Below are positions 1-7,556 of a stretch of 38,102 nt of DNA, in pieces. The stretch comes from CALLVY01 sp937899855 (GTDB lineage Bacteria > Bacteroidota > Bacteroidia > Chitinophagales > Saprospiraceae): assembly GCA_039820405.1 (NCBI GenBank), contig JBCBQC010000062.1:1-38102 (forward strand). Reading direction: 5' to 3'. A program made the position numbers and the translations under genes. The number at the start of each line of letters is the position of its first letter. Within the stretch, counting starts at the first letter, position 1. The notes beneath the pieces are model-generated. The model worked only from the letters and a program-made list of their open reading frames with translations, searched no databases and had not been told where the DNA came from.

Positions 1-2
1 AA

Positions 3-287
3 TTGTCCATCGATAAAATCAAGGATTTGTGTTTGGAAATGTATAGCCGCCTCTTTTATTATGAGGTCTTTGCTAAAAATCATTGGTCAACTGATGAAGA
101 ATGGAAAGATATACAGATCATAATAGCCAAGAGGAATAGCGGAAAGCCTGATGGAATAGTAGAAACAAACCTTGTCGATGTTACTACTTTTAAAGAAGTC
201 CTCGAACTACTAGCCAGTAGTGCAAACCCAGGAGTAGCAAACGACGCAAAAAAGAGACTCGAAAAGGACTTTAGCGATGCCAAGTAG
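3..287 (+). CDS. Unknown protein, C-terminal part (gene probably begins before the window)
   Basis: I do not recognise this protein. The frame is open to the left edge and the only start codon visible is a TTG at the very first in-frame codon, so the 94 residues seen are most likely the C-terminal part of a longer protein. It is hydrophilic, mostly helical in appearance, and ends in a Lys/Asp-rich helix; it has no signal peptide or membrane segment. Codon use is clearly more A/T-rich than in dnaA, ruvB or icd further right, which suggests an accessory or acquired gene. A strong terminator follows 18 bases after the stop. A function cannot be assigned. Confidence 0.55.
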   Translation: MSIDKIKDLCLEMYSRLFYYEVFAKNHWSTDEEWKDIQIIIAKRNSGKPDGIVETNLVDVTTFKEVLELLASSANPGVANDAKKRLEKDFSDAK

Positions 288-304
288 CATCCCTAAATAC
301 AAAC

Positions 305-340
305 CCCCATTTGCACTAGCTGCAAATGGGGTTCTCTTTT
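305..340 (+). terminator. Rho-independent terminator after the first gene
   Basis: A perfect 11-bp stem (305-315 with 321-331, CCCCATTTGCA against TGCAAATGGGG) closes a 5-base loop and is followed by TTCTCTTTT. It lies just downstream of the stop codon at 287 and reads on the plus strand, so it should end transcription of the left-hand gene before the oppositely oriented tRNA genes. Confidence 0.85.
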
Positions 341-388
341 GGTGTAAAGCAATACCATACAAACCCAAAATCTGTTTGAAAATTGTTT

Positions 389-428
389 GAAAAAAATAAG
401 GGTTACACATTTTTACATGTATAACCCT
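389..428 (-). terminator. Terminator of the tRNA-Ser/tRNA-Pro transcript
   Basis: Bases 399-410 pair with 417-428 (12 positions, one C-A mismatch at 406/421), leaving a 6-base loop. Read on the minus strand, the hairpin is followed by a run of T residues (the complement of the A-rich 390-398). It sits 13 bases beyond the 3' end of tRNA-Pro, the expected place for a terminator of the tRNA transcript. It faces the plus-strand terminator at 305-340, so the two transcription units converge here. Confidence 0.7.
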
Positions 429-440
429 CTGATAATCAAG

Positions 441-515
441 TCGGGGCAGCAGGATTCGAACCTGCGGCCCCCTGCTCCCAAAGCAGGTGCGCTAACCGGA
501 CTGCGCTATGCCCCG
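441..515 (-). tRNA. tRNA-Pro (anticodon TGG)
   Basis: The minus strand folds into a standard 75-base cloverleaf: acceptor CGGGGCA pairs with TGCCCCG, the T-arm carries GGTTCGAATCC, and the anticodon stem CCTGC/GCAGG encloses the loop TTTGGGA. The anticodon TGG maps to 478-480. The discriminator base is A (441), and CCA is not encoded. It lies 68 bases downstream of tRNA-Ser on the same strand and was probably co-transcribed with it. Confidence 0.95.
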
Positions 516-583
516 TACAATACTTCCTTACAAATAAAGGGCCAAGTGCTACACCTCATGGCTCGCCTTAGCCCTAAATTCAG

Positions 584-673
584 CGGTGGAGGCGGGATTC
601 GAACCCGCGGTACCCCTTTACAAGGTACGTCGGTTTAGCAAACCGGTGGTTTCAGCCACTCACCCACTCCACC
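584..673 (-). tRNA. tRNA-Ser (anticodon GCT)
   Basis: The minus strand forms a 90-base tRNA with the long variable arm typical of serine tRNAs. Acceptor GGTGGAG (673-667) pairs with CTCCACC (591-585), and the discriminator is G (584), as expected for serine. The T-arm contains GGTTCGAATCC. The loop TTGCTAA gives anticodon GCT, mapping to 637-639. CCA is not encoded. Confidence 0.95.
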
Positions 674-679
674 ATGTAT

Positions 680-710
680 CAAATCGTACTTTACCTTAAA
701 GCGTGGCAAA
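680..710 (-). promoter_or_regulatory. Possible promoter of the tRNA operon
   Basis: On the minus strand TTTG (710-707) is followed 18 bases later by TACGATTTG (688-680), close to the Bacteroidota sigma-factor consensus (TTTG, about 19 bases, TAnnTTTG) but with one extra base inside the -7 element. The -7 box ends six bases before the tRNA-Ser 5' end, so transcription would begin essentially at the tRNA. Confidence 0.4.
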
Positions 711-820
711 GGTAATTATCCTCCTGCGAAAAATCAAGCACTGTCGGGAAAAAAATTACTTCCAAATTGCTTCCCCCGCATTCCCCTCCTTCGGGGCCCT
801 TTTCGCCACCCCGCTCCGTC

Positions 821-2272
821 TTACTTCTCATTCAAACTCATCTTGATCTTCTTCTCCAAATCCGCCACCGTATCCTTAAAGATCATATCCGTATCGAGCA
901 AATCCTGGACCGCCTTACAGCTGTAAATCACCGTACTGTGGTCGCGCCCGCCAAAGTTTTCCCCAATGGCCTTGAGCGACTTGTTGGTCAGGTTCTTGGC
1001 CAGGTACATCGACAACTGCCGCGCAATCACAATCCCGCGTTTGCGGGTCTGGCCCTTGAGCTTGTCCACCGGCACGTCGAAATGCTCGGCCACTAACTTT
1101 TGGATGAAGGGCACCGTGATCTCCTTCGACATCTGGCTGACGAAGTTCTTGATCACCTCCTTGGTCAGGTCCAGGTCGATCTCCCGACGGTTGAGGGTCG
1201 ATTGGGCCACAATGCTGATCAGGACCCCCTCCAGCTCGCGGATGTTGTTTTTGATGTTGTAGCAGATAAACTCACAGACGTTGTAGGGGAGCTCCAAACC
1301 CTCCTGGTTCATCTTCGACTCCAGGATGGCCATCCGCGTCTCCAAATCGGGCGCCTGTAGGTCCGCCGACAAGCCCCACTTGAAGCGGGAAATCAGCCGC
1401 TCCGCCATCCCGTCCAAGTCCTTGGGCGGCCGGTCGGAAGTCAGGATGATCTGTTTGCCGTTTTGGTGCAACTGGTTGAAGATGTGGAAAAAGATTTCTT
1501 GGGTCTTTACCTTGTTGGCCAAAAACTGGATGTCGTCCACCACGAGGATGTCGACGAGTTGGTAGAAATTGACGAAGTCGTTGACCGCATTATTGCGGAT
1601 CGACTCGATGATTTGGTTTGTAAATTTTTCGGAAGAAACGTAGAGGACCGTCTTGGCCGGATTGGTCTTTAAAATCTCGTTGCCAATCGCCTGGGCCAGG
1701 TGAGTCTTGCCCAAGCCCACATCCCCAAAAATGACGAGGGGGTTAAAAGCCGTACCGCCGGGCTTCTTGGCCACCGCCAGACCCGCCGAGCGCGCTAGGC
1801 GATTGCAATCGCCCTCGATAAAGTTGTCGAAAGTATAACTGGGGTTGATCTGTGGGTCGATCTTCAGTTTTTTGATGCCGGGAATGACGAAGGGGTTTTT
1901 GATGTTACCCGCGTCAATGCCACCGGGGTGGTGGATGTCCATTCGCCCGCCACCACTGGTAGCCGTAGCGCGGAGCGCCGCCTGCGCCTTGGGCGGTAAG
2001 CCCTGCCCTTCGTGGTTCTTGGGCATCAGAATCTGGTATTCCAAACGTCCCCCCTTGCCCAACTCCTGCTGAATGGTCATCTTCAACAACGCCACGTAGT
2101 GCTCCTCCAACCACTCGTAAAAAAACTTATTGGGGACCTGGATCGTGAGCGCGTTCCCCTCCAAGCGCACGGGCTTGATCGGCTCGAACCAAGTCTTAAA
2201 ACTTTGCGAGTTGACGTTTCTTCGAATCGTCCGCAGACAGTTATCCCACACTGTAGCGTATTCTTTCAACAT
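821..2272 (-). CDS. dnaA: Chromosomal replication initiator protein DnaA
   Basis: DnaA is the AAA+ ATPase that binds DnaA boxes at oriC and opens the duplex for replication. The 483 residues match the usual length and domain order: an N-terminal helicase-loading domain (about 1-80), a variable linker (about 85-140), the AAA+ core with Walker A GDVGLGKT (183-190) and Walker B VVDDIQF with acidic residues at 246-247, and a C-terminal DNA-binding domain carrying the DnaA signature GGRDHSTVIY (441-450). The start MLKEYATVW is the only sensible one at this length. No convincing cluster of DnaA boxes (TTATNCACA) is visible next to the gene, so proximity to oriC cannot be claimed. It is followed on its own strand by the tRNA-Ser/tRNA-Pro pair. 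Confidence 0.98.
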   Translation of the reverse strand: MLKEYATVWDNCLRTIRRNVNSQSFKTWFEPIKPVRLEGNALTIQVPNKFFYEWLEEHYVALLKMTIQQELGKGGRLEYQILMPKNHEGQGLPPKAQAALRATATSGGGRMDIHHPGGIDAGNIKNPFVIPGIKKLKIDPQINPSYTFDNFIEGDCNRLARSAGLAVAKKPGGTAFNPLVIFGDVGLGKTHLAQAIGNEILKTNPAKTVLYVSSEKFTNQIIESIRNNAVNDFVNFYQLVDILVVDDIQFLANKVKTQEIFFHIFNQLHQNGKQIILTSDRPPKDLDGMAERLISRFKWGLSADLQAPDLETRMAILESKMNQEGLELPYNVCEFICYNIKNNIRELEGVLISIVAQSTLNRREIDLDLTKEVIKNFVSQMSKEITVPFIQKLVAEHFDVPVDKLKGQTRKRGIVIARQLSMYLAKNLTNKSLKAIGENFGGRDHSTVIYSCKAVQDLLDTDMIFKDTVADLEKKIKMSLNEK

Positions 2273-2805
2273 TCTCCAGATTCGGTTTATCTTGGGCGCG
2301 TCTTTACCGACCTCAGTGAGGCAGTTCAGTCGTGCAGTTTGTCTAATTAATAACAGTTCAGAGAGGTGTAGATTTCTCAGTATCAGCCTTGGTAGAAGTG
2401 TAAATAATGGTTGTTCGCACCCCCTTTTACAGCACTAGAAAGCTTTTTGTCTTGCCCTGCCTGAGTAAAGAAGGATTACAAAAATGGGAAAAAAAAACTG
2501 GATTTGAAAATGTATCGCTTTCCTTTTCGCCAAAAAAAATTGACATATAAATGATAAAAAAATCCGTGTCACGCCCCTGGTGATACCCGCCCCGGTTTAA
2601 GCAAAAAAGCGATTGGACTGAAAATCAAAATCTTGCGTCGGAGGAACTAGTGTTGAGCTATCCGTTCCCGGTTTTATCCCTCCCGGGGCGCAGCAGGGGC
2701 ACCCTCGCTTTTTTGATCAGCCAGCATTCTACCAAAATACTTCCAGCTGAAGGTGATCCGGGTTTTGGTTCTTGCCAAGCCTCATGCCGAGCGGAAAAGC
2801 CTTCG
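2273..2805. other. Gene-free region upstream of dnaA
   Basis: This 533-base stretch lies between the end of the metallophosphatase and the start of dnaA, both on the minus strand. It must hold the dnaA promoter, but I find no exact TAnnTTTG box. Bases 2460-2570 are markedly A/T-rich with several homopolymer A runs. No DnaA box and no convincing terminator were found. The short minus-strand frame that crosses into the metallophosphatase gene has no protein-like features. Confidence 0.5.
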
Positions 2806-3735
2806 CTAGTCGGATGCCCCCACGGGTAGGCTTTGTCCCCGAGCGGCTTTGCGTTGGCGGCGTTTTTCGAAGTACACATCAATCCGTCCCAGCCGGAGTC
2901 CCGCCCAGCCGACTTGGTGAATCAGGACCGCCTCGCCCTCGGCATTGATCACCCTTACGGGAGCATCCAAAAAGGTATGGGTATGCCCACCGAGAATGAG
3001 GTCGATCCCCTGGCTTTGCTGGGCTAGCGTGTGATCCGAGACCCGTTGGGGACTGTCGTAGCGAAAGCCCAGGTGCGATAGGCAGATGACGTAATCACAG
3101 CCGTAATCCCCCTTCAAAATCGCCGCCTTGTGGTTGGCCGCTGCGATCGGATCGGTGTAGCGCGTCCGCCCGTACTTATCCTTCGGGACCAGCCCCGCTA
3201 GCTCGATCCCCACCCCCGTGATGCCCACCTTGATGCCCCCCTTTTTAAAGACCTGGTAGGGGGTGGTCTGTCCATTCATCACCGTATCCGAAAAGTCGTA
3301 ATTGGCATTGATCAGCGGGAATTGGGTGTGGGGCAATTGCCGGTGCAAGCCTTCCAGCCCCGCATCAAAATCGTGGTTGCCGATCGTCGCCGCATCGTAG
3401 CCCATCTCACTCATCAGCTTCATTTCCAACTCTCCCCCGAAGAAATTAAAGTAAGGCGTTCCCTGAAAAATATCGCCCGCATCCAAGAGCAATACCTGCT
3501 CCGCCTCCGCCCGGATTTGCTTGATCAGGGCCGCCCGCCGGGCGGCGCCCCCCATCCCCTGATGACGACCGCCATCCATCGGAAAGGGTTCCATCCGGCT
3601 GTGCACATCGTTCGTGTGTAATATGGTGAGTTGTTGGATTTCCCCCCGGGCCGCCAGGGCTTCCCAGGGCCAGGCACTCGCCCCCAGCAGGAGGGTGCCC
3701 GTACCAAATTTTCGTACGAAGGCTCTTCTATTCAT
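2806..3735 (-). CDS. Secreted 5'-nucleotidase-type metallophosphatase (catalytic half)
   Basis: This is the N-terminal catalytic half of a UshA/5'-nucleotidase family enzyme, a calcineurin-like dinuclear metal phosphoesterase that usually hydrolyses extracellular nucleotides or sugar nucleotides. The 309 residues begin with a twin-arginine-like leader (NRRAFVRKFG then a hydrophobic stretch), which suggests Tat export. Metal ligands of the fold are visible: TNDVHS near residue 40, DAGDIFQGT near 85, GNHDFD near 117, and GGHTHTF near 250. The protein stops where the substrate-specificity C-terminal domain would begin; that domain is encoded by the adjacent upstream gene (4544-3795). The two proteins probably work as a complex or a split enzyme; the exact substrate is unknown. 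Confidence 0.85.
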   Translation of the reverse strand: MNRRAFVRKFGTGTLLLGASAWPWEALAARGEIQQLTILHTNDVHSRMEPFPMDGGRHQGMGGAARRAALIKQIRAEAEQVLLLDAGDIFQGTPYFNFFGGELEMKLMSEMGYDAATIGNHDFDAGLEGLHRQLPHTQFPLINANYDFSDTVMNGQTTPYQVFKKGGIKVGITGVGIELAGLVPKDKYGRTRYTDPIAAANHKAAILKGDYGCDYVICLSHLGFRYDSPQRVSDHTLAQQSQGIDLILGGHTHTFLDAPVRVINAEGEAVLIHQVGWAGLRLGRIDVYFEKRRQRKAARGQSLPVGASD

Positions 3736-3794
3736 GATTTTGATTTACCGTATCTTGTTAGCTAAGGCGTCCCATTGGCCTCCCGGGGCAGTCC

Positions 3795-4544
3795 TCACTC
3801 CGATACCCGTCCCTCCAGCTCCGCCGTAATTTTCCGCCCCGCTGCCGTCTCTGCCTCCACAAAGCGCAGCAAAGCATCTCGGTACATCTCCCCCAGTTCG
3901 GTGCGGGGTTGGTCCTCAAAAAAGCGGCACTTATCCCCACCGTTGGCCACAAAATCGGTCATGCCAATCCGGTAGATTTTCTTGAGCGTCAGCGGCAAGC
4001 CATTGATGCGAACGTCTGCCGCCTTGCCCATCTCGATCCGGTAGCGGACCGTGTGGCTGATGGGCCAGCCTCCGTAAGCCGCCATCCGTTCAAAAAGCTG
4101 GTAAACCACCGAGCCGTTGGCTTCGAGGACGACCAGCTTGTTGTCGAAGGGCATGAGCTCGTAAATCTTGGAGCGCCGCAGGGGCCCCGCTGGCAACTGC
4201 GGGATCCGCAGCCCGCCGTAGTTGACGATCGCAAAATCGATGGGTTTACCGGAGAGACGTTCACAGCTCTGGTGCATGGCGTCGGCCGCCCAATTGCCCA
4301 GGCTGGACTCGGGCTGGGCCTTGCTCAGGGGCTGATCGACTTCGCCGAGGACGACGTTCATCTCGGCTTCGAGTTGCGATTTGTAGGGGGCAATCAAGTC
4401 CGCGATCTCGGGATCTTCGGCTAGGGTATCGACGGTGGCGATGGGGTAGGACTGTACCTCCACTTGCTGGGGCTGCCAGTTGCGTTGACAGGCCGTACCG
4501 TAAAGTAGGAGTAACGTGCCCCAAAGGAGGCCCTGCTTGCTCAT
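3795..4544 (-). CDS. 5'-nucleotidase C-terminal domain lipoprotein
   Basis: This 249-residue protein matches the substrate-binding C-terminal domain of UshA-type 5'-nucleotidases, expressed without the catalytic domain. Recognisable family segments are SSLGNWAADAM near residue 80, FAIVNYGGLR near 103, MPFDNKLVV near 131, and the late DFVANGGDKC segment. The N-terminus is a hydrophobic signal ending in GTACQ, so it is probably a lipoprotein acylated at Cys19 (the lipobox is slightly atypical). It lies between a membrane protein and the matching catalytic-domain gene, with a 59-base gap to the latter, on the same strand. The two-protein arrangement is seen in other Bacteroidota. Confidence 0.85.
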   Translation of the reverse strand: MSKQGLLWGTLLLLYGTACQRNWQPQQVEVQSYPIATVDTLAEDPEIADLIAPYKSQLEAEMNVVLGEVDQPLSKAQPESSLGNWAADAMHQSCERLSGKPIDFAIVNYGGLRIPQLPAGPLRRSKIYELMPFDNKLVVLEANGSVVYQLFERMAAYGGWPISHTVRYRIEMGKAADVRINGLPLTLKKIYRIGMTDFVANGGDKCRFFEDQPRTELGEMYRDALLRFVEAETAAGRKITAELEGRVSE

Positions 4545-4567
4545 AAGCGCTAGGTGGTGTAAGGCGT

Positions 4568-5101
4568 CTACATCAGCAGTCCCGCCTCTTTCTTGATGGC
4601 CGAAAGGGCCTTGTCGAGGGGCAGCGCGTTGCGTTCTTCGACAAACTGAAAGAGGGCCTGACTAAAGCTGCGCGCATCCGATTCCGGGTCTGTATTGCTG
4701 TATACGAGGTTGATGACGTTGACCACGTCGTCCCGCGCAATCTTGACGATCTGCCAGAGGTTATCGCTGACGTAGACCTGTTGGGTAATATTGTGCTCGA
4801 ATTCTTTTTGAACCGCTACCATCATCGCCAGACGCAGTTCGGAAGCCGTCATGCCCTCGTTCCGCATCCGCAGTACCAAGCTGGGAATCGAGATGCGCTC
4901 ACAGAAGAGCGACAGCCGTTCGTAGGCCTGGAGCCGCAGGGGCACCGTCGTCCGCTGTTGATTTTGTTTGAAGTCCAGCATGCGAACTTGGTACTCATTG
5001 GCCAAGAACTGCTTCATGAGGTAGTAAATCGTCAGGAAGACGATCAGGGCCGGAATCGTAATTTTAACAATCTCCAAGATCGTGGACAACCATACGGGCA
5101 T
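4568..5101 (-). CDS. Conserved single-pass membrane protein of unknown function
   Basis: The 177-residue protein starts with one strong transmembrane helix (about residues 8-30) followed by a soluble, mainly helical region of about 145 residues. The soluble part contains a conserved-looking RLQAYERLSLFCERI segment. It resembles an uncharacterised protein family common in Bacteroidota; I know of no defined activity. The stop is 23 bases upstream of the start of the 5'-nucleotidase C-terminal lipoprotein, so the two are probably co-transcribed, though a functional link is not shown. Confidence 0.75.
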   Translation of the reverse strand: MPVWLSTILEIVKITIPALIVFLTIYYLMKQFLANEYQVRMLDFKQNQQRTTVPLRLQAYERLSLFCERISIPSLVLRMRNEGMTASELRLAMMVAVQKEFEHNITQQVYVSDNLWQIVKIARDDVVNVINLVYSNTDPESDARSFSQALFQFVEERNALPLDKALSAIKKEAGLLM

Positions 5102-5227
5102 AGTGGATACAGGGTTGGTTATGGAATGGAGTCATTCATCTAGCAATATTACGAAGTTACGCAATCGCCGCTAAAAGCCGGCGCTTGCGCGGCCGCAATT
5201 TTGCCGAAGGACCCTTAAAATTTGGTC

Positions 5228-5288
5228 AATGACCCCTCGTTGAGGGGAATCCAGTATTTTATTTTTGAACGCCGGGGTCATTTTTTTT
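5228..5288 (+). terminator. Terminator-like hairpin with a competing inner hairpin
   Basis: AATGACCCC (5228-5236) pairs perfectly over 9 bp with GGGGTCATT (5274-5282) and is followed by a run of eight T (5281-5288), like an intrinsic terminator on the plus strand. Bases 5233-5238 (CCCCTC) can instead pair with 5242-5247 (GAGGGG) over a 3-base loop. The two folds share 5233-5236, so they exclude each other, as in an attenuator. What transcript it would act on is unclear; the next gene starts at 5749. Confidence 0.5.
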
Positions 5289-5712
5289 CATTTTTTTTCT
5301 TCCTCGTTATCAGTCTTTTAGCCTTCCAATTTAATATTTCCCACATGTGTTTTTATGGAATTTATGGGGCTGGAGCGTCTATGTTCCGTCTTTTCCCTAG
5401 TTCGCGCGTTCGGAAAAGGCCACTTTTTCCACTTCACCGGGACTAGGGTTCTGGGTTGGGTTTGGCGGAGCCTTGTCACATAGGATTTCCGCAAAGGGGA
5501 GCGGTGAACGATCGCTCCTTGAGGGCGGGTCCCACCCCAAGTCCACCTAGTGGTTCACGTTATAACAATTCACGCATTTAAGCTTCTTTTCCCCCAATTC
5601 CATAACGCAAAAAGCCCGTTTCGATACAACAATCCTTCCTCCCTCCCTGTTTCCTGTATGGCGCCTAGGACAAAGAAGTGCCGTTCCGAGCTTCCGCTCC
5701 TTGTTTTTTGCG

Positions 5713-5720
5713 TAAATTTG
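5713..5720 (+). promoter_or_regulatory. Possible -7 promoter box for the HesB gene
   Basis: TAAATTTG matches the Bacteroidota -7 consensus TAnnTTTG exactly and lies 28 bases before the ATG at 5749. No TTG is present at the expected -33 distance, so the assignment rests on one element. Confidence 0.35.
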
Positions 5721-5748
5721 TACTAGTTTTGACTAAAAGCGATCAATT

Positions 5749-6105
5749 ATGACCGAGGTAAAAGAAAAGACCATCATCACGCCCATCACACTGACCGATG
5801 GTGCCATCAAACAACTGACCAAAATTCGCGACGAGCAAAACCTGCCCGAAAGCCATGGCCTCCGCGTTGGGGTCAAGGGAGGGGGCTGCTCGGGCTTCTC
5901 TTATATCCTGGGCTTTGACACCCAAAAGGAAAACGACGATATTTTCGAAATCAACGGCATGAAGGTGCTCATGGAAAAGGCCCACGCCATCTACTTGTTG
6001 GGAATTGAAATCGACTGGTTGGAAGGCCTCAACAATCGTGGCTTTACCTTCAACAATCCCAATGCCAAGGACACCTGTGGTTGCGGGACCTCCTTCTCGG
6101 CCTAG
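5749..6105 (+). CDS. HesB/IscA-family iron-sulfur cluster assembly protein
   Basis: A-type carriers bind a [2Fe-2S] or [4Fe-4S] cluster and deliver it to apoproteins. This 118-residue protein is the standard length and keeps all three ligand cysteines: Cys47 in GGGCSGF, and Cys110 and Cys112 in the C-terminal CGCG motif. It is cytoplasmic with no signal peptide. It stands alone rather than in an isc or suf operon and converges on icd across a shared palindromic terminator. Whether it corresponds functionally to IscA, SufA or ErpA cannot be decided from sequence alone. Confidence 0.93.
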   Translation: MTEVKEKTIITPITLTDGAIKQLTKIRDEQNLPESHGLRVGVKGGGCSGFSYILGFDTQKENDDIFEINGMKVLMEKAHAIYLLGIEIDWLEGLNNRGFTFNNPNAKDTCGCGTSFSA

Positions 6106-6132
6106 TCCGCTACTTCCCGCCTACTTCCACTG

Positions 6133-6168
6133 AAAAAGGGGAATCAGCCATGGCTGATTCCCCTTTTT
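6133..6168. terminator. Perfect palindromic bidirectional terminator
   Basis: Bases 6133-6150 are the exact reverse complement of 6151-6168: an 18-bp stem, five A on one side and five T on the other, with no unpaired bases in the repeat. Because it carries a T-run on both strands it can terminate the HesB transcript (plus) and the icd transcript (minus), which converge here. Confidence 0.88.
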
Positions 6169-6188
6169 ACTATCCGGAGCGCTGCGGA

Positions 6189-7475
6189 TTACATGTTGGC
6201 GATGATCTCGTCCCCAAATTCCGAACACTTCAGCAAGGTCGCGTTCTTCATCAGGCGCTCAAAATCGTAGGTGACGCGCTTCTTCCGAATCGCCCGGCCG
6301 ACGCCTTTGACGATCAGATCAGCCGCTTCGCCCCAACCCAGGTAACGGAACATCATCTCTCCCGACAGGATCACCGAACTGGGGTTGACCTTATCGAGCC
6401 CCGCGTACTTGGGGGCGGTACCGTGGGTCGCCTCAAAGATGGCGATTCCCGTTTCGTAGTTGATGTTGGCTCCCGGGGCAATCCCGATGCCACCGACCTC
6501 GGCCGCCAGCGCATCCGAGACGTAGTCGCCATTCAGGTTGAGGGTGGCGATGACCGAGTACTCGGCCGGGCGGGTGAGGATCTGCTGGAGGAAGGCATCC
6601 GCAATCACGTCCTTGACCAGAACGGCTCCCTTGGCCAGGGCCTTTTCCTGCGCCTTGTCCGCTGCCTTTTTGCCCTTGTCGGCCGCAATGCGGTCGTACT
6701 GGGCCCAGGTCCATACCTTGTCACCAAACTCTCTTTCGGCCAGCTCGTAGCCCCACTCCTTGAATTTACCTTCGGTAAACTTCATGATATTGCCCTTGTG
6801 GACCAGGGTCACGGAGGGCAGCTCATTGTCGATGGCGTGGTTGATCGCCGAGCGGACCAAGCGTTCGGTGCCTTCGATCGAAACGGGCTTGATGCCCAGG
6901 GAAACGGTATCGGGGAAGCGGATCGACTTGACCTTCATCTCCTCAATCAAGAACTTCTTTAGCTTCTTCAGCTTGGCCGTTCCGGCGAGGTATTCAATCC
7001 CGGCGTAAATGTCTTCGGTGTTTTCCCGGAAGATGACCATGTCCACCAGCTGGGGTGCACGGACGGGGGAGGGGACCCCTTTGAAATATTTGACGGGGCG
7101 TACACAGGCGAACAAATCTAACTTTTGACGAAGGGCAACGTTGAGCGAGCGAATGCCACCCCCCACGGGAGTGGTCAGGGGCCCCTTGATGGCGACCAAG
7201 TGGCGCTTGACGCTGGTCAGGGTTTGGGTGGGCAACCACTTGCCCGTCTGGTCGAAGGCCTTCTGACCTGCGAATACTTCTTCCCAGTGTACCTTGCGTT
7301 TTCCTTTGTAGGCTTTTTCGACGGCGGCATCGAATACGCGGACGGCCGCAGCCCAAATGTCGGGACCAATGCCATCGCCCTCGATGTAGGGGATGATCGG
7401 ATCGTCGGGAACGATCAGTTTCACGCCCTTCTGAGCATCAGACTGCTGGTCAATCGTTATTTTTGTTCCACTCAT
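6189..7475 (-). CDS. icd: NADP-dependent isocitrate dehydrogenase
   Basis: This enzyme converts isocitrate and NADP+ to 2-oxoglutarate, CO2 and NADPH in the TCA cycle. The 428 residues (from MSGTKITI) follow the homodimeric bacterial type: IPYIEGDGIGPDIW near the N-terminus, the substrate loop GGGIRSLNVALR with Ser110, Asn112 and Arg116, and the NLNGDYVSDALAAE region. HGTAPKYAGLDKVNP carries the Lys-Tyr pair typical of NADP rather than NAD use. The frame is open 49 codons further upstream, but that extension reads through the intergenic promoter region and has no family similarity, so the ATG at 7475 is chosen. It converges with the HesB gene and diverges from a lipoprotein gene. Confidence 0.97.
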   Translation of the reverse strand: MSGTKITIDQQSDAQKGVKLIVPDDPIIPYIEGDGIGPDIWAAAVRVFDAAVEKAYKGKRKVHWEEVFAGQKAFDQTGKWLPTQTLTSVKRHLVAIKGPLTTPVGGGIRSLNVALRQKLDLFACVRPVKYFKGVPSPVRAPQLVDMVIFRENTEDIYAGIEYLAGTAKLKKLKKFLIEEMKVKSIRFPDTVSLGIKPVSIEGTERLVRSAINHAIDNELPSVTLVHKGNIMKFTEGKFKEWGYELAEREFGDKVWTWAQYDRIAADKGKKAADKAQEKALAKGAVLVKDVIADAFLQQILTRPAEYSVIATLNLNGDYVSDALAAEVGGIGIAPGANINYETGIAIFEATHGTAPKYAGLDKVNPSSVILSGEMMFRYLGWGEAADLIVKGVGRAIRKKRVTYDFERLMKNATLLKCSEFGDEIIANM

Positions 7476-7522
7476 TTTTTTATTATTGAATTTTATTAGA
7501 AATTGCTTGCGCAAAATTTGCA

Positions 7523-7530
7523 CAAATGTA
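7523..7530 (-). promoter_or_regulatory. Possible -7 promoter box for icd
   Basis: The minus strand reads TACATTTG here, an exact TAnnTTTG match 47 bases upstream of the icd start at 7475. A clear -33 TTG is not present at the best spacing. Confidence 0.38.
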
Positions 7531-7556
7531 AGAATTTCAGAAACGTAAACTGCTTT

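Larger units (their letters stand above)
5144..5748. other. Gene-free region with several strong hairpins
   Basis: About 600 bases separate the divergent membrane-protein gene and the HesB gene. The one plus-strand frame here (TTG at 5222 to 5446) overlaps inverted repeats and has no protein-like features. Visible structures are CCCCTC/GAGGGG at 5233-5247, AATGACCCC/GGGGTCATT at 5228-5282 followed by eight T, CCCTAGT/ACTAGGG at 5395-5448 enclosing GGAAAA/TTTTCC, and GGAGCG/CGCTCC near 5500-5520. The stretch 5400-5570 is G/C-richer than its flanks. It may encode a small structured RNA or an attenuator, but I recognise no known RNA family. Confidence 0.45.

Noticed and set aside
387..638. 83-codon open frame on the plus strand
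   Set aside because: It runs through both tRNA genes on the opposite strand and is explained by them.
2233..2246. DnaA-box-like sequence TTATCCCACA at the start of dnaA
   Set aside because: It has an extra C compared with the TTATNCACA consensus, lies inside the coding sequence and is single, so it is no evidence for an origin.
5222..5446. 74-codon open frame on the plus strand
   Set aside because: It starts with TTG, overlaps the terminator-like hairpin and contains a poly-phenylalanine run encoded by the T-run; no protein family resemblance.
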